This document shows, in pieces, positions 6,796-13,638 of a stretch of DNA of 16,673 nucleotides. Source of the DNA: Bacteroidota bacterium (GTDB lineage: Bacteria > Bacteroidota > Rhodothermia > Rhodothermales > UBA10348); assembly GCA_022571135.1 (NCBI GenBank), contig JACZYK010000027.1, positions 1 through 16,673 of the forward strand, in the 5' to 3' direction. The notes under the pieces are model-generated. The model was not told the DNA's origin. It worked only from the letters and a program-made list of their open reading frames with translations, and searched no databases. Position 1 is the stretch's first letter, and every line of letters starts with the position of its first letter. Both the position numbers and the translations under genes were made by a program.

Positions 6796-7416
6796 ATGCG
6801 AAAGATCGGTCAGATTGTTTTCGTCGTCGTGATTCTGGTTTTATCGGGTGTCGGCACACGGTGCCTGTGCGCACAAGTTGGTTTCGCCGTCGGACTCAAC
6901 TATGAGGGAATTTCGGACCTCGAGATCGGGAACGCCAAAGGGACTTTCGATAACGCGAGTGGTTATCACATCGGATTGTTCTACGATCTGGGCATCGGTC
7001 CCGCCGGTATTCGCACCGGTCTGTTCTACCGATCCATGGGCAAGTTCGAGGCATCACTGCCGGGCGTTGTCAAGGATTTCGATCTGTCGCTGTTCGAGAT
7101 TCCCGTGGATTTGAGATTCAATCTATCTGCGACACCCGTACTGACTCCATATGTCATCTTCGGTCCGGTATTCAGTTTTCCGTTTTCAAGCGACAAGGAT
7201 TTCAAAGATGCGTTTGAAAAGGTCTCCGTATCCGGGAACGTTGGTGTAGGCGTGGCGGTGAACCTACTGGGTTTGAGGATATTCCCCGAGTTTCGTTACA
7301 CCATAGGGATTTCCCGGTTCATGAAGAAAGATCTTTCGATCGGGTCCGTTAATTTCGAAGCCGCTGAACCCCAACGGCTCAACACCGTGATGTTGAGGAT
7401 CGGGGTTGGTCTGTAG
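6796..7416 (+). CDS. Outer-membrane beta-barrel protein (PorT/OmpW-like)
   Basis: This 206-residue protein has a classical Sec signal peptide: a basic start (MRKIG), a hydrophobic core at residues 7-20, and likely cleavage near LCA-QVGF (about residue 26). The mature part alternates polar and hydrophobic residues in short strands such as GLNYEG, GYHIGLFYDLGIG, GIRTGLFYRSMG, PYVIFGPVFSF and FPEFRYTIGISRF. The chain ends in a final strand, MLRIGVGL. The pattern fits a small eight-stranded barrel of the outer-membrane beta-barrel domain family common in Bacteroidota. The substrate or structural role is unknown. A candidate promoter lies at 6588-6617 and an unusual nested hairpin in the leader. 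The gene is divergent from bshA and convergent with the SleB-like gene. Confidence 0.82.
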   Translation: MRKIGQIVFVVVILVLSGVGTRCLCAQVGFAVGLNYEGISDLEIGNAKGTFDNASGYHIGLFYDLGIGPAGIRTGLFYRSMGKFEASLPGVVKDFDLSLFEIPVDLRFNLSATPVLTPYVIFGPVFSFPFSSDKDFKDAFEKVSVSGNVGVGVAVNLLGLRIFPEFRYTIGISRFMKKDLSIGSVNFEAAEPQRLNTVMLRIGVGL

Positions 7417-7430
7417 ACTCTCGGCATTGA

Positions 7431-7463
7431 AAGGGGCGCGTCGTAAAAAACCAACACGCCCTT
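7431..7463. terminator. Imperfect hairpin between convergent genes
   Basis: AAGGG plus CG on the left (7431-7438, one bulged G) pairs with CGCCCTT (7457-7463). It lies 14 bases after the beta-barrel stop, in the 77-base gap before the convergent SleB-like gene. The A-run in the loop weakens a standard terminator reading. Confidence 0.3.
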
Positions 7464-7493
7464 GGGGACATAAAGTACCAACCCAGCCGGAGG

Positions 7494-8153
7494 CTAGGAT
7501 ATTCCTTCGTAGAAACGGAAGCGCCTCTGGTCGACTTCGAAGACCAGTTCGATCTTGACCGGATCCTGGCCTTCCACCCAGAGCGGATGGCGCCGGCGAC
7601 TCATGGAGCGTTCACTGTAAAAGTGCCTCGTCCGAACCGAGAACGGCCGGAACTCGGCGTCGGTATGACGGACGTCGTACGCAATTATGAGCGCAAGATT
7701 CCAGCCCGGTACCCGGGAAGTCACGTCCAGCGACGAGTAGAACCGACGCATTTGACTTTCGTCTCTGAATGCACTGAACTGGTAAGGATCGGTTACGACG
7801 GCTTCGTATGATCTCATGCCGCGATACCGGGTCTCTACGCGGTTTCGGATCACCCAGGCCACGAGCAGCTGTTCCTCGGGACGCTTGCTCTCGGAGAAAA
7901 TGGCTCGCGCCAGCCACAGTGTCTCGGTATCGAGTTTCTCAGGCGGTAATGGGGTGAGACGCTTCGGGTAGAGAATGGCCTCTTCTATAGGACTCAGCGG
8001 GCGGACGGAGACCGAGTCGATGACCTGCATCATGTCCGCGGGCCGGTCGATCGGAGCCGGCTCACCCAACAGGTCCATCGTGAACGCAGTGACGCCTGTG
8101 AAGCTTATTACGAATGTCGTGATCGCACGTACCGCAGTTGAGCTCTTTAGCAT
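7494..8153 (-). CDS. SleB-like cell wall hydrolase family protein (Hydrolase_2)
   Basis: This 219-residue protein has a hydrophobic N-terminus (about residues 8-25) that may be a signal peptide or anchor, a linker, and a C-terminal domain resembling the SleB/CwlJ lytic-transglycosylase-like family. Seen features are LARAIFSES with the likely catalytic E88, AWVIRNRVETRY, YEAVVTDPYQFSAF, and TRHFYSERSM followed by HPLWVEGQDP. These correspond to the family's LArxIyxEA, VvxNRV, QFSxw and HFYxPxSM blocks. Such enzymes cut peptidoglycan glycan strands. Outside spore formers their role is mostly wall remodelling. SleB itself is a sporulation name, so no symbol is given. The ATG at 8153 has an in-frame stop a few codons upstream. 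No ribosome binding site is seen. Confidence 0.8.
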   Translation of the reverse strand: MLKSSTAVRAITTFVISFTGVTAFTMDLLGEPAPIDRPADMMQVIDSVSVRPLSPIEEAILYPKRLTPLPPEKLDTETLWLARAIFSESKRPEEQLLVAWVIRNRVETRYRGMRSYEAVVTDPYQFSAFRDESQMRRFYSSLDVTSRVPGWNLALIIAYDVRHTDAEFRPFSVRTRHFYSERSMSRRRHPLWVEGQDPVKIELVFEVDQRRFRFYEGIS

Positions 8154-8349
8154 GGATTCTGTTGGTTATCAGGGTTTTTCACGTGTGGCTGCTTTCAAGC
8201 CGGCAAAGTCCGGGTTCGGACAGTTCACGCGGTGTGAGGGTTTTCTCACCCGAATAGCCGCACTCAACGGTTAGGTTGAGGCATTGTTTCAGGATTTATA
8301 GTCTTTGTAAATACCTGATAATAAAGAAGTTAAGCTAGTAATATCACGA

Positions 8350-8437
8350 ATTCATCCCCGGTTCATACCGGCTTCATGTCTGCTTAACGATCGCTTGATG
8401 TGGTGTTAAAGCAAGCTTTATGCCTGCTTCATGACTT
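8350..8437. promoter_or_regulatory. Eight-unit 11-bp periodic array (Pho-box-like), probable response-regulator sites
   Basis: Eight consecutive 11-base units start at 8350, 8361, 8372, 8383, 8394, 8405, 8416 and 8427. Their first six bases are ATTCAT, GTTCAT, CTTCAT, CTTAAC, CTTGAT, GTTAAA, CTTTAT and CTTCAT. T at positions 2 and 3 and A at position 5 are invariant, and G at position 7 occurs in six units. The consensus is about CTTCATGNCTG. Direct hexamers with 11-bp spacing are the known geometry of OmpR/PhoB-family sites (PhoB, PhoP and PmrA boxes). The array ends 113 bases before the pdxB ATG and lies 196 bases from the divergent SleB-like start. Which gene it controls is unknown. Confidence 0.6.
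8407..8420. repeat. Inverted repeat inside the 11-bp array
   Basis: TAAAGC (8407-8412) and GCTTTA (8415-8420) are perfect arms around AA, spanning units six and seven of the array. It may be a separate dimer site or a by-product of the repeat units. Confidence 0.4.
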
Positions 8438-8550
8438 GGAGAACCTTTTGAGTACTTTAAAGGCGCTGTAATCGTCTTATTTGAGCCGTATTCAGTGTTA
8501 ATACACCTGTTCTGCAGTCAGTGACTATCGTACTTCGGAGATTTTGTGCA

Positions 8551-9717
8551 ATGGGAATAAAAATCGTTGCAGATACCAACATTCCCTTTATGGTGGATGT
8601 TTTTTCCGAATTCGGCGATGTTCACCTCCTCCCGGGTCCTGAAATCGCTCCAAATGAGGTAAAAAATGCCGATGTGCTCGTCGTACGTAGCGTCAACCGC
8701 ATTGATGCGCGCCTGCTGGAGGACTCTTCGGTTCGTTTTGTCGCTTCGGCGACGGCGGGGATCGATCATGTTGACCTCCGATTCCTGAAAGAGAAGGGGA
8801 TAGGTTTTGCCCATGCGCCGGGTGCCAATGCCGAATCGGTTGTGGAATACGTGCTGGCAGCGCTCTACGAACTCGCGACCCGTCATTCGTCGCTTAAAAG
8901 CAGGACTCTGGGAATCGTAGGGTGCGGCGCCATCGGGTCAAGACTGGCGCGACGAGCTGCGGCTCTGGGCCTCAGGGTTCTTCGGAACGATCCGCCTCTG
9001 GCGCGTCTCGCCGAGCGGAGGGGCGAATCGCACGACTACATAGAGCTTTCCACGCTGCTTCGCGAATCCGACATCCTGACCCTCCACGTACCGCTCGCGC
9101 GTGATGGCCGGGATCCGACTTTTCATCTCATAGGAGACCGGGAACTGTCATTGCTCCCCTCGAACGCGTGGTTCATAAATACGTCGAGGGGCGGCGTCGC
9201 AGACGAGCGGTCGCTGAGGGGCGCAATCGTAAATGGACGTCTTGCCGGAGCGGTCGTCGACGTCTGGGAAACGGAACCCTCGCCGGATCCGGAACTGCAC
9301 CATCTGGCGGAGATCGCGACTGCGCATATCGCCGGTTACTCACACGACGCCAAGATGGCAAGTACAGAAGCGGTTGCCGAGGCCGTATGTCAGTTTTTCG
9401 GCCTCGAGCGTCGTCCCGGATCCGGGGATCCGAGCGGCGCAATGTTAAAGCTACAGATGCCCGATGCCGATTTCCGGGTCGATCCCGATCAGTTCATGCA
9501 CGAACTCGCGCGGCAGATGTATCCGATTGTCGAGGACCACGAACGGATGGCGCCGCTCAGAACCGTATCAGAGCCGGAGCGCAGACACGCTTTTCGCTCG
9601 CTGAGGGTCGACTATCCGGTACGCCATACGTTTCGACGATTTTCACTTCACGGTCATGAGTTGCCTTCTATGCTCAAGAACCGACTCGGCGTCGGCCTCG
9701 GGATAGCTATCTCGTAA
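8551..9717 (+). CDS. pdxB: 4-phosphoerythronate dehydrogenase PdxB (pyridoxal phosphate synthesis)
   Basis: PdxB oxidises 4-phospho-D-erythronate, the second step of the DXP-dependent route to pyridoxal 5'-phosphate. The 388-residue product is a D-2-hydroxyacid-dehydrogenase-fold enzyme of PdxB length. It opens KIVADTNIPF and has SATAGIDHVD, the dinucleotide-binding GIVGCGAIG (about 121-129), the catalytic Arg in NTSRGG, the Glu in VWETEP and the His in TAHIAGYS. A C-terminal PdxB-type dimerisation domain follows. The ATG at 8551 is chosen over the GTG at 8521 because the protein family starts here and a GGAG at 8537-8540 lies 10 bases upstream. It is preceded by the 11-bp array and converges with pdxJ-era. 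Together with pdxJ it shows that the DXP-dependent pathway is used. Confidence 0.93.
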   Translation: MGIKIVADTNIPFMVDVFSEFGDVHLLPGPEIAPNEVKNADVLVVRSVNRIDARLLEDSSVRFVASATAGIDHVDLRFLKEKGIGFAHAPGANAESVVEYVLAALYELATRHSSLKSRTLGIVGCGAIGSRLARRAAALGLRVLRNDPPLARLAERRGESHDYIELSTLLRESDILTLHVPLARDGRDPTFHLIGDRELSLLPSNAWFINTSRGGVADERSLRGAIVNGRLAGAVVDVWETEPSPDPELHHLAEIATAHIAGYSHDAKMASTEAVAEAVCQFFGLERRPGSGDPSGAMLKLQMPDADFRVDPDQFMHELARQMYPIVEDHERMAPLRTVSEPERRHAFRSLRVDYPVRHTFRRFSLHGHELPSMLKNRLGVGLGIAIS

Positions 9718-9788
9718 CGACCCCACGGGTGGCCGTCTCAGCCTGGTGGCGGGAGTATGCGTGTGGCATCTCGTCACCGATCGCGGGC

Positions 9789-10685
9789 TCAGGTCTTGTA
9801 TCCGAAGGACCGCAGATACGAGTCCGAATCTCGCCAGTTTGATCGAACCTTGACGTGGAGTCGAAGAAACACGGGTCGACCGATAAATGATTCGATATCC
9901 TGTCGTGCGGCGGTTCCCACGCTTTTCAGGGATTTCCCGCCTTTGCCGATCAGGATACCTTTCTGAGATGAGCGCTCGACCACGATTTCGGCATCGATCA
10001 AGTCTTTCTCACCCTCACGCTCCTCAAACAGAACGATATTTACGGCGGTCGAATACGGGATTTCCTGTCTGAATTTCTGAAAAATCTTCTCCCGAATGAT
10101 TTCTGATACGAAAAATCTTTCCGGTTGCTCGCTGATCATGTCTTTCGGGTAGAAAGGAGGGCCCTCGGGCAGGCGGGCCACGATCTCACGGACGAGTAGA
10201 TCGATGTTCTTCTTCTTGAGCGCCGAGACCGGAATTACTTCGTCGAATGTATGTTCACCCATGTAAGATTCGACGAGGGGCAGCACCGTTTCCGGATTCA
10301 CGAGATCCATCTTATTGATCACGAGAATGGATGGTCGATCTTTGAGAAAAGTCATGGTCCGGGTATCGAGTCTTTCGAGCGTCGCATCGGCCATGAATAC
10401 GAGTATGTCGGCATCATGCGTGGCCGTTTTGACGTCCTTCATCATGGCTTTCTGGAGTCCATATCTGGGATCAATGACGCCGGGCGTATCGAGAAGTACG
10501 ATCTGATACTTCTCTTCCGAAAGGATTCCGAGAACTCGGCGGCGGGTCGTCTGGGGCTTGTTTGTGACGATGGAGATTTTCTGCCCCAGGATCGCATTCA
10601 GCAGCGTACTCTTGCCGACGTTGGGTTTACCGATAATCGCGGCATACCCAGATCGGTGATCGTTCTCGCCGTGGTGTTCTGACAT
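9789..10685 (-). CDS. era: GTPase Era
   Basis: Era is an essential GTPase that binds the 3' end of 16S rRNA and helps mature the 30S subunit. The 298-residue product has G1 GKPNVGKS (19-26), the PQTTRRR switch segment, G3 DTPG, G4 NKMD, G5 SALKKKN, and a C-terminal KH domain with ILIGKGGKSLKSVG. The chain ends normally after the KH domain (SYLRSFGYKT). The ATG at 10685 is preferred. The open frame continues upstream to 10976, but that part overlaps pdxJ in another frame and does not look like protein. The pdxJ stop lies 16 bases upstream on the same strand, so pdxJ-era is probably one transcript. It converges with pdxB, with a 71-base gap. Confidence 0.96.
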   Translation of the reverse strand: MSEHHGENDHRSGYAAIIGKPNVGKSTLLNAILGQKISIVTNKPQTTRRRVLGILSEEKYQIVLLDTPGVIDPRYGLQKAMMKDVKTATHDADILVFMADATLERLDTRTMTFLKDRPSILVINKMDLVNPETVLPLVESYMGEHTFDEVIPVSALKKKNIDLLVREIVARLPEGPPFYPKDMISEQPERFFVSEIIREKIFQKFRQEIPYSTAVNIVLFEEREGEKDLIDAEIVVERSSQKGILIGKGGKSLKSVGTAARQDIESFIGRPVFLRLHVKVRSNWRDSDSYLRSFGYKT

Positions 10686-10701
10686 CGGATTTACGGGCGA
10701 T

Positions 10702-11427
10702 TCAATGCTGCTTGACCAGTTTGCGAATATCCGCCACGGCGCTCCGCAGGCCCGTGAATATGGCGCGCGCGATGACGGCAAATCCAATGGATACTTCCGC
10801 GACATGTAGAACGCTCTCCCGGAATAACTCGTAGTTCGAATAATCCAGGCCGTGTCCCGCGTGAACGGCCAGGTTGTTCTCGTGGGCTCGCTCGGCGGCG
10901 GCGGCAAGCTTCGACAGGATTTCGTGACGGGCATCGTCCGTATGTGCGTTCGCATAGTCGCCCGTGTGCAGCTCAATCACGTTCGCACCCAGTTCGGCCG
11001 CAGCGTCGATCTGGTCGGCCTCCGGATCGAGGAACAGGGCGACTTCCGTGACGCCCGCGTCGTAAAGACGTTCGATCACCGGCGCCAGGTGGGTCCGATT
11101 GGCGACGGCGTCCAATCCCCCCTCTGTGGTGATTTCTTCTCGGCGTTCCGGGACCAGCGTGGCCAGGTCCGGAACGATTTCGCAACACACTCCGACAACG
11201 TCCGGCGCCACGGATAATTCGAAATCCAGCTTGGTACGGACCTTTTCCTTCAGCAGGCGGACATCTCTGTCGTTGATATGGCGCCGGTCCTCGCGAAGAT
11301 GGAAAACAATGCCGTCGGCTCCGCCCAGTTCACATTCGAGGGCGGCCCGGACCGGATCCGGGAATGTCTCCCGCCGGGCATTTCTGAGAGTGGCGACGTG
11401 ATCGATGTTGATTAAGAGGTTTGTCAT
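10702..11427 (-). CDS. pdxJ: Pyridoxine 5'-phosphate synthase PdxJ
   Basis: PdxJ condenses 1-deoxy-D-xylulose 5-phosphate with 3-amino-1-hydroxyacetone phosphate to give pyridoxine 5'-phosphate, the ring-closing step of the DXP-dependent vitamin B6 pathway. The 241 residues match family length and form a TIM barrel. Visible signatures are LINIDHVATLRNARR at the N-terminus, GADGIVFHLREDRRHI, the ELSV strand, TEGGLD, and the C-terminal AVHAGHGLDYSN and IGFAVIARAIF with the phosphate-binding end. The ATG at 11427 starts directly at the first beta strand. No ribosome binding site stands out. The gene heads the pdxJ-era unit and is divergent from the pilin-like gene at 11620. Confidence 0.96.
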   Translation of the reverse strand: MTNLLINIDHVATLRNARRETFPDPVRAALECELGGADGIVFHLREDRRHINDRDVRLLKEKVRTKLDFELSVAPDVVGVCCEIVPDLATLVPERREEITTEGGLDAVANRTHLAPVIERLYDAGVTEVALFLDPEADQIDAAAELGANVIELHTGDYANAHTDDARHEILSKLAAAAERAHENNLAVHAGHGLDYSNYELFRESVLHVAEVSIGFAVIARAIFTGLRSAVADIRKLVKQH

Positions 11428-11487
11428 CTTGCTTCCACTACACGGGCGTAGCTTTCGGCATGTACAACCGAAATCGTGTGTGAATGT

Positions 11488-11516
11488 TTTGTCACGGGAC
11501 TCTCGGCGTAGTTTTG
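11488..11516 (+). promoter_or_regulatory. Bacteroidota-type promoter for the pilin-like gene
   Basis: TTTG (11488-11491), a 17-base spacer and TAGTTTTG (11509-11516) match both parts of the Bacteroidota housekeeping consensus, TTTG and TAnnTTTG. It points toward the gene at 11620, with a predicted leader of about 95 bases. This is the best promoter match in the window. Confidence 0.6.
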
Positions 11517-11521
11517 CCGAG
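11502..11521. promoter_or_regulatory. Inverted repeat over the promoter -7 box, possible operator
   Basis: CTCGGC (11502-11507) and GCCGAG (11516-11521) are perfect 6-bp arms separated by 8 bases. They flank the TAGTTTTG box, so a protein bound here would block transcription. It could also act as a hairpin for antisense transcripts. Confidence 0.35.
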
Positions 11522-11619
11522 ATTGCATTTCGGGCGGGCTACGTGTATTTTCGGGGCCGATGTAATCGCTCATCGACCCACAGAATTCTTTTATTCAAAT
11601 CTATCCCAGCGGGCACGAA

Positions 11620-12081
11620 ATGGCTTCTACCAGCCGACGACTGCAATCGGTCCTTCAGGTCGTCTTAGGTATCGTTATAGTGGTACTTGCTTACTTTCTC
11701 ATCGTCTCCATCGTGGAGCCCTATGCGGCGGTCGAGAGGCGAAAGGAAATAACGGAAAACACCCGCACGCAGATGAACAAGGTTCGGACTGCGATGATTC
11801 TGTATCAAAGAGAAAATGGCCGATTCGTGAGTTCGTTGGACTCGCTCGTCATGTGGGTGAACAGCGATTCGACGGTCTACTCGGCCAGAGACAGCATATT
11901 CGGTGAAGGTTTTGTCCTGGACTCGCTGATTTATTCTCCGCGAACCGGAAAAATGTTCGAAATGGCCGTAAACGATACGTCCCGCGTTAAAACATATCTA
12001 CTCTCGGATCCCGATTCGGACGACTACGTAGGCACACTCGGAGGGGATATTACGCGGCTGAACGCTGCCAGTTGGGAGTAG
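11620..12081 (+). CDS. Small membrane-anchored, pseudopilin-like protein of unknown function
   Basis: I do not recognise a named family for this 153-residue protein. It has a short basic start, one N-terminal membrane helix (about residues 12-33), then a charged helical stretch VERRKEITENTRTQMNKVRTAMILYQRENGRF and a small soluble domain. An N-terminal helix running into a region in which the chain samples LYQRENGRFVSSLDSLV strongly recalls type II secretion pseudopilins, which often read AlxxYxxxnGxyPssLxxLv. The classic prepilin peptidase site (Gly before Phe-Thr-Leu-Ile-Glu) is absent, so it is pilin-like rather than a proven pilin. The soluble part probably faces the periplasm. A good promoter lies at 11488-11516. 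The next gene on the same strand is PilM-like, so the pair may act together. Confidence 0.6.
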   Translation: MASTSRRLQSVLQVVLGIVIVVLAYFLIVSIVEPYAAVERRKEITENTRTQMNKVRTAMILYQRENGRFVSSLDSLVMWVNSDSTVYSARDSIFGEGFVLDSLIYSPRTGKMFEMAVNDTSRVKTYLLSDPDSDDYVGTLGGDITRLNAASWE

Positions 12082-12150
12082 GGGGATGCACGCCGAGCCA
12101 GTCTGCAGCCCTTGAATTATTCTAGACCCGTTACAACTCGGTGACGCCGT

Positions 12151-13053
12151 ATGCGAGCGTCTGCGAAAGCCGGCATCGAATTCACCGGAGCGGTGATGCG
12201 CTACTCCGAGGTCGAACGGTATGGCTCACGCTTTCGGCTTCTACGACTGGGGAACTGTGATTTCGAGTTCGACGTGTCGGAGGTCCTTTTCGGTTCCGGC
12301 GAATACCTGGACTCGGTGGCTGAAGCCGTCTCGGACGTGTTTTCCGGATCTGCCGCTACGACGTTCAGGATCGCCGTTCATCCACCGGCGGCCAGCGTGT
12401 TTACGTCGGCGGCGCCGGCGGGCATGTCGGAGGCCCTACAGCGGGAGCACCTTTCTTTTGAAGCGGCTCTTCTCCATCCTGACGAGTCTTCCGGCCGGAA
12501 TGTTCGAATTTATCTGGGGCAAGATATTTCCCACGCGGACGGTTCAGACTCGAGGCGTGTGCAGATTGCATACATTTCTACAGTCGCGCAAGATCGGCTG
12601 CGCAAGGCTACATCTCGAATCAGCGAGGCCGATGTTGAGTTCATTGCAAGTTCGGAGGCCGTTGCTCGGGTCATCGAGAAGATGGGAAGTAGGGAAAAGC
12701 CGACGAGCCAGAATCAACTTGCCGTGGGCCTCTATGACGCTTACACCGAGTTTACGGTGATGCAGAACGGCAAATGGATTTTCGGACAGGAGCGAGAGGA
12801 AACGAATCCCTCTGATATCGCCTATTTCGCTCTCTTTGTACTGCAGGCCTCGGGTCTGAACGTGTCGGAAACCGTCGATGTTCGACTCTACGGGGAGCGA
12901 ATGAAGGCCGAAGCCCGGTCTGACCTCTACCGGGTATTTGGAGACAATTTGAGTTTGCTGAATCCTATCTCCATCCTCGATCTTCAGGCTGATCAGTTCG
13001 ATGAGGGATTTGCATTCGAGTCCTTCGTCCCCTGTCTGGGTGCGGCTCTTTAG
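12151..13053 (+). CDS. PilM/DUF3822-like protein (possible actin-like ATPase fold)
   Basis: This 300-residue soluble protein has no signal peptide. Its position directly before rsmD and coaD is where many Bacteroidota carry a DUF3822 gene. The sequence order resembles PilM-type actin-fold proteins. It opens AGIEFTGAVMRYSEVE like a first phosphate-binding hairpin, then REHLSFEAALLHPD like the PilM wEaeqyiP segment. QIAYISTVAQDRLRK follows, and SSEAVARVI precedes a second strand pair, LAVGLYDAYTEFTVMQNGKWIFGQE. The Asp/Gly nucleotide-binding residues are poorly conserved, so ATP binding is doubtful. With the pilin-like gene before it, a role at the inner face of an envelope assembly is plausible but unproven. 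The start is the ATG at 12151; another in-frame ATG lies at 12196. Confidence 0.55.
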   Translation: MRASAKAGIEFTGAVMRYSEVERYGSRFRLLRLGNCDFEFDVSEVLFGSGEYLDSVAEAVSDVFSGSAATTFRIAVHPPAASVFTSAAPAGMSEALQREHLSFEAALLHPDESSGRNVRIYLGQDISHADGSDSRRVQIAYISTVAQDRLRKATSRISEADVEFIASSEAVARVIEKMGSREKPTSQNQLAVGLYDAYTEFTVMQNGKWIFGQEREETNPSDIAYFALFVLQASGLNVSETVDVRLYGERMKAEARSDLYRVFGDNLSLLNPISILDLQADQFDEGFAFESFVPCLGAAL

Positions 13054-13089
13054 TGCTACGAGAAAGGGATTTTCCACAAAGGTCGTTCT

Positions 13090-13638
13090 ATGCGAGTCAT
13101 TGCAGGCGAATTCAGGGGGCGACAGATACGCGTGCCTCGCGGAGGCGGAATGCGGCCTACGACAGGCCGCGTCAGAGAGGCTTCGTTCAACCTGCTTTTG
13201 ACCCGGCTCGACCTGAGCGGTGTGTCCGTTCTCGATCTGTACGCCGGAACGGGGGCTCTGGGTCTGGAAGCCCTGAGCCGCGGAGGAAGGCATGCCACTT
13301 TTGTCGAATCGAATCCGCACGTTCTGAGATTTTGCCGTGACAACGTCGAATCGCTCGGAGTTGCGAACCGCTCGACTATTTTTCAGATGGACGCATCCGT
13401 TTTTCTGAGTCGTGCAGCGACGGATTCATTTGAACTTATATTGGCCGATCCTCCATACCGGATGGACGGACTGGATGCGTTGGTGAGCAGTGCGCTGAGG
13501 GTCCTTGCACCGCATGGGTTTTTGGTCATCGAACACGATCGGGGACATGATTTATCGGCAGGCGAATTGCTTGTTGTAAGCCGCCGATACGGCAGGACGA
13601 TCGTTTCTCTGTTTACCAAGGAGGCTTTTGATGAATAA
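13090..13638 (+). CDS. rsmD: 16S rRNA (guanine(966)-N(2))-methyltransferase RsmD
   Basis: RsmD methylates G966 of 16S rRNA in the assembling 30S subunit using S-adenosylmethionine. The 182-residue product has every expected element. The start MRVIAGEFRGRQIRVP is followed by RPTTGRVREASFN, the cofactor-binding motif VLDLYAGTGALGLEALSRGG (about 47-66), the acidic residue in FVESN, and the catalytic DPPY (120-123). FLVIEHDRG is near the end. The length is normal. The final codons overlap the coaD start by 8 bases, so the two are translationally coupled. It follows the PilM/DUF3822-like gene by 36 bases. Confidence 0.95.
   Translation: MRVIAGEFRGRQIRVPRGGGMRPTTGRVREASFNLLLTRLDLSGVSVLDLYAGTGALGLEALSRGGRHATFVESNPHVLRFCRDNVESLGVANRSTIFQMDASVFLSRAATDSFELILADPPYRMDGLDALVSSALRVLAPHGFLVIEHDRGHDLSAGELLVVSRRYGRTIVSLFTKEAFDE
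13618..13624 (+). promoter_or_regulatory. coaD: Strong Shine-Dalgarno AAGGAGG for coaD
   Basis: AAGGAGG lies inside the 3' end of rsmD, 6 bases before the coaD ATG at 13631. It is the only near-perfect ribosome binding site in the window, and it fixes the start at 13631 rather than the TTG at 13628. Confidence 0.8.

Larger units (their letters stand above)
8154..8550. other. 397-base intergenic region between divergent SleB-like gene and pdxB
   Basis: This is the longest gene-free stretch. It holds two small hairpins near the SleB-like gene, GTCCG/CGGAC at 8208-8221 and GTGAG/CTCAC at 8234-8249. An AT-rich segment (8283-8349) and the 11-bp periodic array (8350-8437) follow, then a 113-base leader to pdxB. 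I see no credible ORF, tRNA or terminator. Confidence 0.7.

Noticed and set aside
7494..8153. Spore germination enzyme SleB or CwlJ
   Set aside because: The domain fits, but nothing suggests a spore former; bacillithiol and the envelope genes point to a Gram-negative relative of Bacteroidota, so only the family-level call is kept.
8208..8249. tRNA or tRNA-like gene (GGTTCG-like segment in a stem)
   Set aside because: Only small isolated hairpins form; there is no acceptor stem, D arm or anticodon arm at the right spacing.
8350..8437. CRISPR array
   Set aside because: Units are 11 bases with no separate spacers, far shorter than CRISPR repeats, and no cas gene is present.
8521..8550. Upstream GTG start for pdxB
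   Set aside because: The added ten residues do not fit the family start, and GGAG at 8537-8540 is placed for the ATG at 8551.
10686..10976. N-terminal extension of era to an upstream ATG
   Set aside because: It overlaps pdxJ in another frame, is Arg/Thr/Pro-rich, and Era proteins begin close to the G1 motif.
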